This document shows, in pieces, positions 44,247 through 52,836 of a stretch of DNA of 64,000 nucleotides (position 1 is its first letter; each line of letters begins with the position of its first letter). The DNA is taken from positions 1-64,000 of the forward strand of contig HF985650.1 in the NCBI GenBank assembly GCA_000431155.1, given 5' to 3'. This stretch comes from Bacteroides sp. CAG:927 (lineage in GTDB: Bacteria; Bacteroidota; Bacteroidia; Bacteroidales; Muribaculaceae). The notes below the pieces were generated by a model. It was not told the origin of the DNA and ran no database searches. It saw nothing but the letters and a program-made list of their open reading frames with translations. Both the position numbers and the translations under genes were made by a program.

Positions 44247-45782
44247 ATGGACAAATACAAGTATAGGATAAATTTCCGAATTGAAAAGAGAAAAGGCAAG
44301 ACCGATTCCGATGAGATGCCTATTAACGCCGACATCACTTTCGGCGGTAAGCGGGTTTGGTACTATATTGGCTATCGACTTCAACCATCCAAATGGGATT
44401 CAGAAGCGCAAAGAGTCAAAAGGAATAATTTTAATGCGGAGGGCGTATCTGCTTCGGATATCAACACCCGCATCGCAAAAGTCGAAGTAGCCATACATGA
44501 AGCTTTCAATCAGCTCGAACTGGAGGGTGAGGAAGTTTCTCCTGCCATAATCAAAGAAAAAGTCAAAGGAATACTTAACGAAGAAAAGTCTTCTCGACTT
44601 ACTGTTGCAGAGGTGTATCAGATATTGATTGATGAAAGGGAAAAGGAGATCAATGAAACTCCTGCAACTGCCCAATGGAGCAAAGGAACACTCACAAAGC
44701 ATAAGACTATGCTCCGCCATCTGAAAGAATTTAGAAGTGGCGTCTATTTTGAGGACATCAACGATGAATTTCTGGCTAAATTTGAGCTTGCCCTTATAGC
44801 TAAAGGTCTATCCAACAACTATACCCACAAGTCAATGATGGATATAAAGACTTTCCTTAACTGGGCTACGAAGAAGGGTTATAACAAAAACAATGCCTAT
44901 CAAGCATACCAGCAGCGTTTCCGAGACGAAACGAAGGCTGACAGCACTGTCAATCTCTATGCACTTACTCCCGAGGAACTGCAATCCATTATGATTTTCC
45001 CGACGGGTAGGAAGGCTATTGACAGGACACGAAATGTGTTTGTATTCGCCTGTTACACCGGACTTAGATTTTCTGATGTAATGAATCTACGGTGGTCTAA
45101 TATTGACGGTGATATTCTTGATGTAATTTCAAAGAAGACCAACAAACGCCAGCGTTTTGCCCTTGCTAACGAGGCAATGATGATATTGTCCAGGTATCCC
45201 AAAGCTCCAGACGAGCCGGATCCTTATATTTTCCCACGGATTACAAACCAGAAATATAACGAACAGTTAAAAGTGGTGGGTAAGCTCGCTGGTATGACAG
45301 GAGACTGGATTACAGAGAAGCAGAGTGGTCGTACTAAGACACGGGAAGTGCGTCCGAAGTATGAGTTGTTGACTTCGCATGTGGCACGACGTACATTCGT
45401 AACAATGTGTTTGCGCAAAGGTATGTCACCGGAGGATATTCGTGCCGTAACAGGTCATACGACCGCGGATATGATGATGAAGTATGTGAAATTCGATGAT
45501 GAAAGCAAGCGTGAGAAGATGAGTATCCTCAACGAGAACGCCCAATCAGGAGTTGAGACCGTCTTCGACCACGCTATCACCGACAATGAGCGTATTCGGC
45601 TTGGTCTGCCTGCCCGTGACACATACTTTGAAATCTTCGAAGGTGATACCGCCTCCGTCAACGCCCATCTCGCTGTACTCGCTCACATCCGAGGGAACCT
45701 CGATGCCCGAGCCGAGTACATCAAACGCCTACCCGCCGACAAACTCAACGAAGTCCTCGAAATCATCATGAAAGGTATTTAA
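44247..45782 (+). CDS. Tyrosine recombinase/integrase
   Basis: 511 residues from ATG 44247. An N-terminal arm-binding-like part (about 1-95), a SAM-like core-binding domain (about 115-220) and a catalytic domain with the Arg in CYTGLRFSDVMNLRW, the His-Arg pair in TSHVARRTFVT, a His in AVTGHTTADMM and the Tyr nucleophile in MMKYVKF. A C-terminal extension of about 80 residues follows. It integrates the element at tRNA-Ser. The arm repeats precede the start. Confidence 0.92.
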   Translation: MDKYKYRINFRIEKRKGKTDSDEMPINADITFGGKRVWYYIGYRLQPSKWDSEAQRVKRNNFNAEGVSASDINTRIAKVEVAIHEAFNQLELEGEEVSPAIIKEKVKGILNEEKSSRLTVAEVYQILIDEREKEINETPATAQWSKGTLTKHKTMLRHLKEFRSGVYFEDINDEFLAKFELALIAKGLSNNYTHKSMMDIKTFLNWATKKGYNKNNAYQAYQQRFRDETKADSTVNLYALTPEELQSIMIFPTGRKAIDRTRNVFVFACYTGLRFSDVMNLRWSNIDGDILDVISKKTNKRQRFALANEAMMILSRYPKAPDEPDPYIFPRITNQKYNEQLKVVGKLAGMTGDWITEKQSGRTKTREVRPKYELLTSHVARRTFVTMCLRKGMSPEDIRAVTGHTTADMMMKYVKFDDESKREKMSILNENAQSGVETVFDHAITDNERIRLGLPARDTYFEIFEGDTASVNAHLAVLAHIRGNLDARAEYIKRLPADKLNEVLEIIMKGI

Positions 45783-45906
45783 CGCTATATGGAGTTGTCA
45801 AGGAATTTCTTACTACTACTGAAAATCAATATTATATACAGTCCAAGAAACAAGCCGGGTACAATAACTCCCAGAAAACAACTTAAAGATGGTGAAAAGG
45901 GTTCGA

Positions 45907-46353
45907 TTATTTCAGTTTTCTGACTATCTCCCTGCAACCCTTTTCAATGGCTTTGAAGCAGGTGTAATATACCTGTGCTGACTGATAGTGAGGATCCGGG
46001 AGGTCTGAAGATTCTCCGAAACAGATGTCGTAGAATAATGCGATACGATTCCAGTGTGATGGATCCAATAACCGCATCACTTCGGTCTTATGTTGCCTTG
46101 TCATAACAATGATTCGGTCGGCTGCATTAACCAATTCCGCAGTTATCATCACTGCCTTACCACCCATCGAATATCCATGCTCCGCCGCTATTTGACACAT
46201 GATTCCTTCACGTTCTTGCCCGTATGGGACATCTGTTCCACATGATAGAATCTCAATGTCTTCAAGGCTTGTTTCCTGAATCATTTTTCTCAATATGACC
46301 TCGGCAACTGCCGAGCGGCTTGCATTACCGGTACACACAAATACAATCTTCAT
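45907..46353 (-). CDS. Low-molecular-weight protein tyrosine phosphatase-family protein
   Basis: 148 residues with the P-loop FVCTGNASRSAVAE (C-x5-R-S) at residues 5-18 and the general-acid Asp in DLPDPHYQSA near 118. This fold covers tyrosine phosphatases and thioredoxin-type arsenate reductases. No ars genes are nearby, so I favour phosphatase. It is the last gene of a three-gene cargo operon, 30 bases after the MFS gene. Confidence 0.85.
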   Translation of the reverse strand: MKIVFVCTGNASRSAVAEVILRKMIQETSLEDIEILSCGTDVPYGQEREGIMCQIAAEHGYSMGGKAVMITAELVNAADRIIVMTRQHKTEVMRLLDPSHWNRIALFYDICFGESSDLPDPHYQSAQVYYTCFKAIEKGCREIVRKLK

Positions 46354-46383
46354 TGGAGCGGATTTATTTATAAAATGAATATG

Positions 46384-47577
46384 TTACATTCGCGCCGGAT
46401 TAACTTTTTGTTTTGAGCAATTGACAAGGAGGGAAGCCACTATGAAAAATATTCCCGTGCATACTACCCCTGTCCAACTGAAATGCTCCCAAGACAAGCC
46501 TGCGACAAAAGTCCCAACTGAACCGCCAAGAAAATAGACTGTCATATAGACTGTGTTTATCCTATTTATGGCTGAATCGTCCAATGCAACCACGCTGGCT
46601 TGATTTGACAGATGCACACACTGCATCCCGGCATCAATCAACAGAATAGCTATGATTATCCACAAATAGCTGTTATCTCCATACAGTGCAATTATCCATG
46701 TCAATAACATCAGGCAAGCTCCTATGACTGAAAAGAATCTCACCCCGTATTTCGGGATATAGCCGCTGATGAACACCACCGTCGAGGCTCCGGCTAATCC
46801 GCATAGACCGAGTATGCCGATAATGTTGTCACTTGCAAAGAACGGAGCCTGTTTCAATCGGAATGCAAGGCAGCTCCACAATGCAAAGAATGAAGCGTAT
46901 GCCAATGATGCCCTTAATGATGCGACACGAAGATAAGGGTATTTTGCAAACAACCGCAGTAATGATTTCAAAAGATTTAAATATGTGTCCTGTCTGAGAG
47001 GCGGTAATGACGGCAACATTCGATGAATCATTACGAAACAGCCAAGCATAAAGAAACTTGCCACGAAATAAACAGAACGCCAGCCCCATGTGTCAGCCAA
47101 TAATCCACTGAAGACACGAGACCCCAGAATGCCGATGAGAAGACAGGATTGGATGATACCCACGTTGCGGACTTTGTGTACGGGAGAAGAATTATAGGAT
47201 ACCAACGGGATGAAGAATTGCGGCATAACGGATGACGCACCTGCGAAAAAAGATGCTATCCATATGCAATATATATTTGGTGAAACCGCTATTGAAAGCA
47301 ATGCACATGCCGAAATAATGTAGTTTGCCAATATAAGTTTCTTTCTTGACAGCAAGTCACCAAGTGGAATGACAAACAGAAGTCCTGCCATATATCCAAT
47401 CTGGGTCAATGTCGCCACAATACTGGCTGAAAAGTCAGTCACATTAAAAGCTCTTGCCATACTTCCCAATAATGGCTGATTGTAGTAGCAATTCGCCACC
47501 GAAAGTCCGGTGGCGATTGCCATAAGAGCGAGCAAGGGAGTTGGAATACCTTGATTTTGTTTCAATTCATATCTCAT
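46384..47577 (-). CDS. MFS transporter (drug efflux type)
   Basis: 397 residues with about twelve hydrophobic segments. The first cytoplasmic loop has GDLLSRKK (MFS motif A-like), preceded by TQIGYMAGLLFVIPL. The family exports small toxic compounds. The gene is 13 bases after the SMR gene and belongs to the cargo operon of the element. Confidence 0.87.
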   Translation of the reverse strand: MRYELKQNQGIPTPLLALMAIATGLSVANCYYNQPLLGSMARAFNVTDFSASIVATLTQIGYMAGLLFVIPLGDLLSRKKLILANYIISACALLSIAVSPNIYCIWIASFFAGASSVMPQFFIPLVSYNSSPVHKVRNVGIIQSCLLIGILGSRVFSGLLADTWGWRSVYFVASFFMLGCFVMIHRMLPSLPPLRQDTYLNLLKSLLRLFAKYPYLRVASLRASLAYASFFALWSCLAFRLKQAPFFASDNIIGILGLCGLAGASTVVFISGYIPKYGVRFFSVIGACLMLLTWIIALYGDNSYLWIIIAILLIDAGMQCVHLSNQASVVALDDSAINRINTVYMTVYFLGGSVGTFVAGLSWEHFSWTGVVCTGIFFIVASLLVNCSKQKVNPARM

Positions 47578-47590
47578 GAGCCTATTGTTA

Positions 47591-47917
47591 CTATGATGAG
47601 ACTGCCTTCAATCCAATCAAAGACAAAATGAGGGTGACTAAAAAGAAAATTCTTATGGGAGCCGTAGATTCCTTGAAAAAGATTATTCCGACCAAGACAG
47701 TGCCTACCGCCCCAATTCCGGTCCAAACGGCATAGGCCGTGCCCAAGGGTAAGGTTCGGACTGCTTTTGCAAGGAGTGCCATACTCAAGACCGTGGAAGC
47801 GAGAAATCCACTTCCCCACAGATAGTATTCAAAACCGGAGGCAGACCTTGCTTTACCTAAACAGAATGTCAGGCTTACCTCAAATAATCCAGCCAATAAT
47901 AATATTATCCAATTCAT
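47591..47917 (-). CDS. SMR-family exporter, Gdx/SugE-like
   Basis: 108 residues and four membrane helices. The essential membrane Glu is in LLAGLFEVSLTFCLG, and GTAYAVWTGIGAVGTVLVG is the SMR signature in the form seen in Gdx/SugE guanidinium exporters. Substrate inferred as guanidinium or quaternary ammonium compounds. First gene of the cargo operon, opposite a Crp-type regulator. Confidence 0.88.
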   Translation of the reverse strand: MNWIILLLAGLFEVSLTFCLGKARSASGFEYYLWGSGFLASTVLSMALLAKAVRTLPLGTAYAVWTGIGAVGTVLVGIIFFKESTAPIRIFFLVTLILSLIGLKAVSS

Positions 47918-47968
47918 ATCTGTATTTTTTAAATCGGATGCAAAATTAGCTAAAACATAGCGCGCAAC

Positions 47969-48008
47969 TTTTTACATATGGCAAAAACGGTTTTATCATA
48001 TGTAAAAA
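47969..48008. promoter_or_regulatory. Operator-like inverted repeat between the SMR and Crp-type genes
   Basis: A perfect 12-base inverted repeat, TTTTTACATATG (47969-47980) and CATATGTAAAAA (47997-48008), with a 16-base spacer. It lies between a minus-strand -7 box (TAATTTTG, 47948-47941) and the plus-strand -7 box (TAATTTTG, 48044-48051). Likely binding site for the Crp-type regulator controlling both directions. Confidence 0.6.
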
Positions 48009-48075
48009 TCAGTTCTGCCATCCTGATTCTGCCGGATATTTAGTAATTTTGCAAATAAATCGGAACCTATAAATT

Positions 48076-48639
48076 ATGGATATAAAGCAGATAATCACCC
48101 AACGATATGCGATGCCTGAGTCATCTCTAAGCCGATTAAAGGAATGTCTGTCGGAAGTTTCATATCCTAAGGGATACCGGGTGTTGGAGAATGGGAAAAT
48201 TGAAAAAGACATCTTTTTCATAAAGAAGGGAATTGTCCGTGCCTTTACTTTAATGGACGGGAAGGACATTACATTTTGGATTGGTAAGGAAGGAGCAACC
48301 ATAGTTTCCATGAAGGGATATGTGAACGAAGAACCCGGCTATGAAACCATGGAGCTGATGGAAGACTCAATCTTGTATGTATTATCACGAAAAAAATTAC
48401 AGGATTTATTTTTGCAGGACTTACATATTGCTAATTGGGGACGGCGATATGCTGAGATGGAATTGCTTGCTGCCGAAGAAAGGTTGATTTCCATGCTTTC
48501 TGTCATCGCCTCGGAGCGTTACAGCGAACTGCTGAAGAATAATCCGGATTTGCTGCAACGCTTACCTCTCGGAAGCATAGCTACTTATTTAGGTATTACA
48601 CAAACAAGTCTGAGCCGGATTAGGGCAAAGGTAAAATAA
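48076..48639 (+). CDS. Crp/Fnr-family transcriptional regulator
   Basis: 187 residues. A cNMP-binding-like beta barrel (about 20-110: EVSYPKGYRVLENGKIEKDIFFIKKG) and a C-terminal winged helix (about 130-187: RLPLGSIATYLGITQTSLSRIRAKV). It is divergent from the Gdx/MFS/phosphatase operon with a shared operator. No Cys cluster, so not an iron-sulfur Fnr. Ligand unknown. Confidence 0.88.
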   Translation: MDIKQIITQRYAMPESSLSRLKECLSEVSYPKGYRVLENGKIEKDIFFIKKGIVRAFTLMDGKDITFWIGKEGATIVSMKGYVNEEPGYETMELMEDSILYVLSRKKLQDLFLQDLHIANWGRRYAEMELLAAEERLISMLSVIASERYSELLKNNPDLLQRLPLGSIATYLGITQTSLSRIRAKVK

Positions 48640-48745
48640 CTTCGAGCAACCAGTCAATGCATAACTGTTAGAAGCATTGTTTGTTATGAAATCGAAATAT
48701 ACAATTCCCAACCACTGTTTGGGAATGTGAACATTGAAAACGGGA

Positions 48746-50302
48746 TTACAAACTTATCCCGCCTCGCCCCCTATCAATCTTCCAGTCATACCGACCTTCC
48801 GCGACATCGCCAATCTCATTGAGTGTGTGGCGATGTTTTATTTCATCAAAGGGCTGTCGGTGTTCCGCATAGTCACAGAGCCATGTGCCGACCGCTTTCT
48901 GCTGCTCGGTGGTCTCGCCGTAGCTCTGCATCACGCTCTTGATGTCGGCGGCTTCGGAGGGAGAGAAGATTGACTTGTGCTGCTCCGTGGCGAAATGGAT
49001 AATCGCTTCAATGGCTCGCCGGAAAACCTCGCTTGCCTTGTAGAAAATGTCGGCGATGATGTTCAGAATATCCCGGCTCGATTTCAGTTCACCCTGCAAC
49101 CGCTCTATGGTCTTGTCCTTCTCCGCCGTTGCCCGGCTCACCGCCATGCTGATGCGGTGCTGCTCCCCGGTCTTCTGCTCCCGGAGCTGCCGCAGTGCCG
49201 TGTCCCTCTCGGATTCAAAATTGTCAGCGATTGCCATGGCACTATCACGCTCCAGTTCGACCGCCCGCTTCGCCTCGGTCAGTGCCTTTGTCCGCTTCGC
49301 CACCTCTTTCCTGACGGCATCGGGGAAAGATTCTTTGATATGCTCGTTTTCGGCTTTCAGCCTCTCGTTCTCCTGCTTGATGGCTGCGTACTTGCCTTTG
49401 CCGAAAAGGTTGGCGATGCCGGACTTTATGCTGTCCGTGTTCTCACGGTCAACCTCTCTCGCACGTTCCTTCTTTTTAGCGATTTCGCTGTCAAGTTCCG
49501 CGCTGCGCCGCTGCTTTTCCTCGTTCCCGATCTGGAGTTTTTCATGTTCGGATTTGGCATTGTCCGTTTCTCGGATCGCGGCATCCCTGTCGGCTTCGGC
49601 TGCTGCCTTTTCCACCTTTACCAGTTCGGCTTCCTGCTTCTGCTTGGCGATGATGAAGTCAGCGCGTTCAAGATGCTCCTTCCCCGTCTGCTCCTTTGAG
49701 CTGCCTCTTTCCATGTCAAGACACTCAGCCAAGAGTGTCTGCATATCGCTAATGGCTTTCTCGTCCAGCTTGCAGGATTTCCCGGTCTCGTGGTTCATCC
49801 AGTCCCATACGATATGGGCGTGAAGGTTTGGCTTCCATGTGGCGGTATCTCCGAGGATGCCGTAATGCCCCTCGTCACGGTGGATGAAGATTTGTAAAGC
49901 TGTGATTCCCCACCGCTCCTTGCACACCTCGCAGAAACGGCGCAACTGCTCCATAGTGGTATCATCCTTGATTACCACGACACCCTCTTTGAGCGGTGTG
50001 CTGCCGCGCACGACGGTCACCTTCCCGGTCTTCTTGTTCACACGCTCCCGGTCTTTGGTCTGCATCGCACGACCTGTCTTTTCCTTTACCATCGCGGCTA
50101 TCTGATTGTAGCGTTCCGACAGCGAAGTGCCGCCGAAATCAGGTGCTACCCATGTCTCGTTTGCCGCCATAAGGTCGGTGCGGACATAGAATTTATCCTT
50201 GCCGATATGGGCGAGGTATTCCGCTGTCCGCCTGTTGTGCGCCTCGCTGCTTCCGATGTTGCAGGGCTTGATGTTGACTGATGTCTTCTGTGCCATAGGC
50301 AT
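48746..50302 (-). CDS. MobV-family relaxase (plasmid mobilisation protein)
   Basis: 518 residues; ATG 50296 is an alternative start. The Mob_Pre/MobV domain covers about 1-210: N-terminal SVNIKPCNIGSSEAHNRR, the HRDEGHYG motif (about residue 141) and a second His pair in PNLHAHIVWDW (about 158) that together bind metal for nicking. A long coiled coil follows (about 210-440). It nicks oriT to start transfer by helper conjugation. The region just upstream is rich in hairpins. Confidence 0.9.
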   Translation of the reverse strand: MPMAQKTSVNIKPCNIGSSEAHNRRTAEYLAHIGKDKFYVRTDLMAANETWVAPDFGGTSLSERYNQIAAMVKEKTGRAMQTKDRERVNKKTGKVTVVRGSTPLKEGVVVIKDDTTMEQLRRFCEVCKERWGITALQIFIHRDEGHYGILGDTATWKPNLHAHIVWDWMNHETGKSCKLDEKAISDMQTLLAECLDMERGSSKEQTGKEHLERADFIIAKQKQEAELVKVEKAAAEADRDAAIRETDNAKSEHEKLQIGNEEKQRRSAELDSEIAKKKERAREVDRENTDSIKSGIANLFGKGKYAAIKQENERLKAENEHIKESFPDAVRKEVAKRTKALTEAKRAVELERDSAMAIADNFESERDTALRQLREQKTGEQHRISMAVSRATAEKDKTIERLQGELKSSRDILNIIADIFYKASEVFRRAIEAIIHFATEQHKSIFSPSEAADIKSVMQSYGETTEQQKAVGTWLCDYAEHRQPFDEIKHRHTLNEIGDVAEGRYDWKIDRGRGGISL

Positions 50303-50338
50303 GATGATGTTTACAGATTTACAATAGGGAAAGGGTCA

Positions 50339-50595
50339 TTAGGGCGGAGCCTTAATCGGAGGGTGCAGGGAGAGGGTCACTTCCTGCTCGGGGTTCTCAG
50401 GGGTCGAGACCTCTGAGCGGAGATTCCAAAGAGAAGGTCACTCTTTGGTCAGGGGTGTTGGGGGCTGACAGCCTCCGACCGGGTTCTTAGGGCAGAGCCA
50501 TAAGTGGGACGGGGCAAAGCCCAGCCCCTCGGGAGAGCCCACAACTACGGAAGCGAAGCGTGTAGTTATAGTGGGCTATATCTGGGCAAGCCCAG
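50339..50595. other. Hairpin-array region, candidate oriT
   Basis: This 394-base gap between the RepA-like gene and the relaxase (50303-50696) has no gene but many small hairpins. Four have the form GGGnC-nGA-GnCC (50339-50355, 50396-50417, 50460-50476, 50487-50503). Between them lie hairpins with AGGGTCAC/AAGGTCAC loops (50365-50387 and 50426-50448). Further on are a 13-bp stem with a 3-base bulge (50536-50548 with 50562-50577) and CTGGGC-AA-GCCCAG (50582-50595). Such arrays upstream of a mob gene fit an origin of transfer. Confidence 0.6.
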
Positions 50596-50696
50596 TCAGC
50601 CATCCTGCCACATCTGAGAAACTGTTCGCGTACTGTCGGATTTTGGTTGGGTGAGGTGTCGTGTATATATAGGCCCGCTTCATCCAACTAACTTTT

Positions 50697-51830
50697 TCAA
50701 TAGTAAAAGTCCTGAAGGTAGCGGTACGGATTACCCTTCTTCTTGCCCTTGTCCACCTGCTCAATCATCCGCTTGTTCTTTAGAAAAGTTATCAGAATCT
50801 TGAGCTTGTAGTCGCTGAGTTCGATGTCCTCGTCGGCGTATGCGTCACGGAGCGCGTCCATGAGTTCGCCATGCCGCAGCAATGTGTCCGGGTTGGGGAA
50901 GGCCGAATCAAGAGCACTGCGGTGAGTATCTTCGGAGATGTCATGGTACGGATCCCACGCCTCGTTGCCTTTGGCTTCGGGTGTCGGCACATAGCCCTGG
51001 ATGAGTTCCGGCAAAGCCTCGTCGTTAATCCGGAAGGCAAATGGAGGGAAAGAAATATCTCGGATATAGACGGCCTCGACAGTGCTTATTGCATCGTCGT
51101 TCTTGTCCTTCTCGACACGGAGCACGGTTTCGGACTTGTTGTTGATTTCGGTTCCGATGTGTCCTCGCGCGTTTTCATCACCCTTGTTCTGGTGGATGAC
51201 TGTGTGGAGATGAAGATTGAATTCTTCCGTCCAATTCATCAGATAGTTGACTATAAGAGTAGCCTCGCGTGGACTGTTGATGTCAAGCATCAGGTCTCGG
51301 ATGCCGTCGATGATTACCAGACCGACAGCCGGAGTGTTCCGAATCTTATGGTCAATCATGCCGATGCGGTCTTCGACGGAATACTTGCGCAGGGCGAAAT
51401 ACTTTATCCTCTCGTTGATTTCCTGATTACTCTTGCGCGTCAATGTGGCAATGCGCTTGAAAACACGGAACGCATGATAGGTGCTCTGCTCGGTGTCGAA
51501 ATAGAGGATTCCGTTTTGGTTCGGAGGCATGCTGCCGCGATAATTCAGGATTGTGGAATTGGTCATCGCCGCAGCCGTCATCGCCGAAACGTTGAAAGTC
51601 TTCTTGCCCTTGGGCTTTCCGATTGAGGCACTGAAATTACCAAAGGTGCAAGCAGGAGAATCACCGATATAAATGGCAACCGGCGGCGGTGGCACCTCCT
51701 TGTCGATGTCGAGCTGCGCTTCATTGCACATCCTCTCATAACGCATTTTCGCCGGGTCTGCCAGCTGGTGGCTGCCTCCGTTCTCTGTCTCGGCGTTGAA
51801 GCTGATAAGGGGGTTATTCATCGTTTCCAT
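50697..51830 (-). CDS. RepA-like AAA/RecA-fold ATPase
   Basis: 377 residues; ATG 51821 is also possible. A P-loop-like GKPKGKKTFNVSAM (about 58-71), a Walker B-like VGLVIIDGIRDLMLD (about 163-177) and IHQNKGDENARGHIGTEINNKS resemble hexameric replicative RepA helicases on mobile elements. A winged-helix-like C-terminal part follows. Role in replication or excision of the element is inferred. It overlaps the DUF3853 gene by 13 bases. Confidence 0.78.
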   Translation of the reverse strand: METMNNPLISFNAETENGGSHQLADPAKMRYERMCNEAQLDIDKEVPPPPVAIYIGDSPACTFGNFSASIGKPKGKKTFNVSAMTAAAMTNSTILNYRGSMPPNQNGILYFDTEQSTYHAFRVFKRIATLTRKSNQEINERIKYFALRKYSVEDRIGMIDHKIRNTPAVGLVIIDGIRDLMLDINSPREATLIVNYLMNWTEEFNLHLHTVIHQNKGDENARGHIGTEINNKSETVLRVEKDKNDDAISTVEAVYIRDISFPPFAFRINDEALPELIQGYVPTPEAKGNEAWDPYHDISEDTHRSALDSAFPNPDTLLRHGELMDALRDAYADEDIELSDYKLKILITFLKNKRMIEQVDKGKKKGNPYRYLQDFYY

Positions 51831-52141
51831 CTGCGAGCCTCCTTCTTCTGCCCTGCAAGGGAAAGGGCAAGTTCAACATCCACCACTATCTTGCGCCCGA
51901 TCTGACGGATTGCGGCATTAATCCTGCCGCTCTTCTTGATGCGCGAGGCTGTAGGGCGGCTGCATCCAAAAATCTCAGCGATGCCGTCAATTCCATAGAC
52001 ATATTTCTTCTCAGAGGTTGACTGAGATGGTGTGTCGGGATTCTTCGCCTTATCATTCTGAGAGGCGGTTTTGGAGAGGAACATGAATTCCTCGCCGGTC
52101 ATTTGCCACAAGGGTTTCTGTAAAAGGTCTGAAATATTCAT
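51818..52141 (-). CDS. DUF3853-family helix-turn-helix protein
   Basis: 107 residues from ATG 52141. NISDLLQKPLWQMTGEEFMFL at the N-terminus is typical of DUF3853 mobile-element proteins. A helix-turn-helix (YGIDGIAEIFGCSRPTASR, IRQIGRKIVVDVELAL) resembles excisionase-type DNA-binding domains. Probably regulates the element or assists excision. It overlaps the RepA-like gene. Confidence 0.8.
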   Translation of the reverse strand: MNISDLLQKPLWQMTGEEFMFLSKTASQNDKAKNPDTPSQSTSEKKYVYGIDGIAEIFGCSRPTASRIKKSGRINAAIRQIGRKIVVDVELALSLAGQKKEARRWKR

Positions 52142-52481
52142 TGAGATGAGAAATATTGTAGCTTCCGGTACCTGAAGCCGGGTGATTATTTTGTCGACGC
52201 TGCAAAAGTAGCGCGCAACTTCCTCATTCAAAGAATGCTTACTCTCTATACCCCAATATTTTAAGAGGGATTGTTAAAATCAGACAATCGGCACCTAAAA
52301 ACGGCACTCACACATGCGTATTGATGTCATTTAGGCTGACCGCTTGCCATCTCAAACAGGGAGGACAATGTAAAAGGGGTTACCGTTTTGGACACCCCTG
52401 CGGTCAAGAAACTTTATTATCTTCTATGAAAACTCCTAATATTATCTTTCCCTCCTTTTGATTTTCCATGATACTGACGCT

Positions 52482-52530
52482 TTTGTATGGGAGTCGGATT
52501 GCACTGCAATTTGTATGTATTTTTGTATGT
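52482..52530 (+). repeat. Right arm-type repeats
   Basis: TTTGTATG(G/T) occurs at 52482, 52510 and 52522; the last two are 12 bases apart, like those at the left end. Candidate integrase arm sites. Confidence 0.55.
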
Positions 52531-52573
52531 ATATAAAATAAAAATCGCCGCAAGTCGTTGACTTGCAGCGATT
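52530..52573 (-). terminator. Terminator downstream of tRNA-Ser, carried by the element
   Basis: A 14-base stem (52543-52556 with 52560-52573, one wobble), a 3-base loop and a T-rich tail on the minus strand (52542 downwards). It lies inside the element, so the element supplies a replacement for the displaced tRNA terminator. Confidence 0.7.
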
Positions 52574-52589
52574 TCACTTAGTGGTTTTG

Positions 52590-52676
52590 CGGAGAGGACG
52601 AGATTCGAACTCGTGGTAGGATTGCTCCTACGTCAGTTTAGCAAACTGGTGGTTTCAGCCACTCACCCACCTCTCC
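52590..52676 (-). tRNA. tRNA-Ser (anticodon GCU)
   Basis: 87 nucleotides. The acceptor strands GGAGAGG and CCTCTCC pair with discriminator G. The anticodon loop TTGCTAA gives GCU (codons AGC/AGU). The T-arm GTTCGAATC is present, and a long variable arm (GTAGGAGCAATCCTAC) is typical of serine tRNAs. CCA is not encoded. Its 3' end is the attachment site of the element. Confidence 0.95.
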
Positions 52677-52800
52677 ATGGTGGCTCATTGCCTAATTGTG
52701 GTGCAAATTTAGATGTTTTTTTTGATTGGTGCAAATGTTTTTTGCAGTAATTTTGGCTGTTGTGCGTAATGCTTTGGTAGTTAGGGAAGTGCAATTGCGA

Positions 52801-52832
52801 TTTGGTTTTAATGTTTCTATTTTCTATTTTTG
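52801..52832 (+). promoter_or_regulatory. Consensus promoter immediately before mltG
   Basis: TTTG (52801-52804), 20 bases, and TATTTTTG (52825-52832) match the consensus. Transcription would start at about 52836-52838, on or next to the chosen ATG at 52837, implying a leaderless message or a chance match. Confidence 0.4.
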
Positions 52833-52836
52833 TGAT

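Larger units (their letters stand above)
52142..52589. other. Right end of the element without genes
   Basis: About 448 bases without a gene that I can support. It holds the right arm repeats (52482-52530), the terminator hairpin at 52543-52573 and the right att core starting at 52587. The stretch from 52142 to 52480 shows no recognisable feature. Confidence 0.6.
44048..52603. mobile_element. 8.5-kb integrative mobilisable element in tRNA-Ser(GCU)
   Basis: Bounded by a 17-base direct repeat (44048 and 52587), one copy inside tRNA-Ser. It contains a tyrosine integrase at one end, a MobV relaxase, an oriT-like hairpin region, a RepA-like ATPase and a DUF3853 protein at the other end, with a four-gene cargo between. 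No conjugation (tra) genes, so transfer needs a helper. This layout resembles Bacteroides NBU/mobilisable elements. Confidence 0.72.

Noticed and set aside
45907..46353. Arsenate reductase of an ars operon
   Set aside because: The fold allows it, but no arsR, arsB or acr3 gene is adjacent and the neighbours are drug-type exporters.
48704..48726. ATTCCCAA/TTGGGAAT hairpin as terminator between the Crp-type and MobV genes
   Set aside because: An 8-base stem with a 7-base loop but no T-run on either strand; not enough to call.
49047..49823. Ser/Leu-rich 258-codon plus-strand frame opposite the relaxase gene
   Set aside because: Antisense to the coiled-coil part of MobV; its biased composition mirrors the Glu/Lys/Arg-rich coiled coil.
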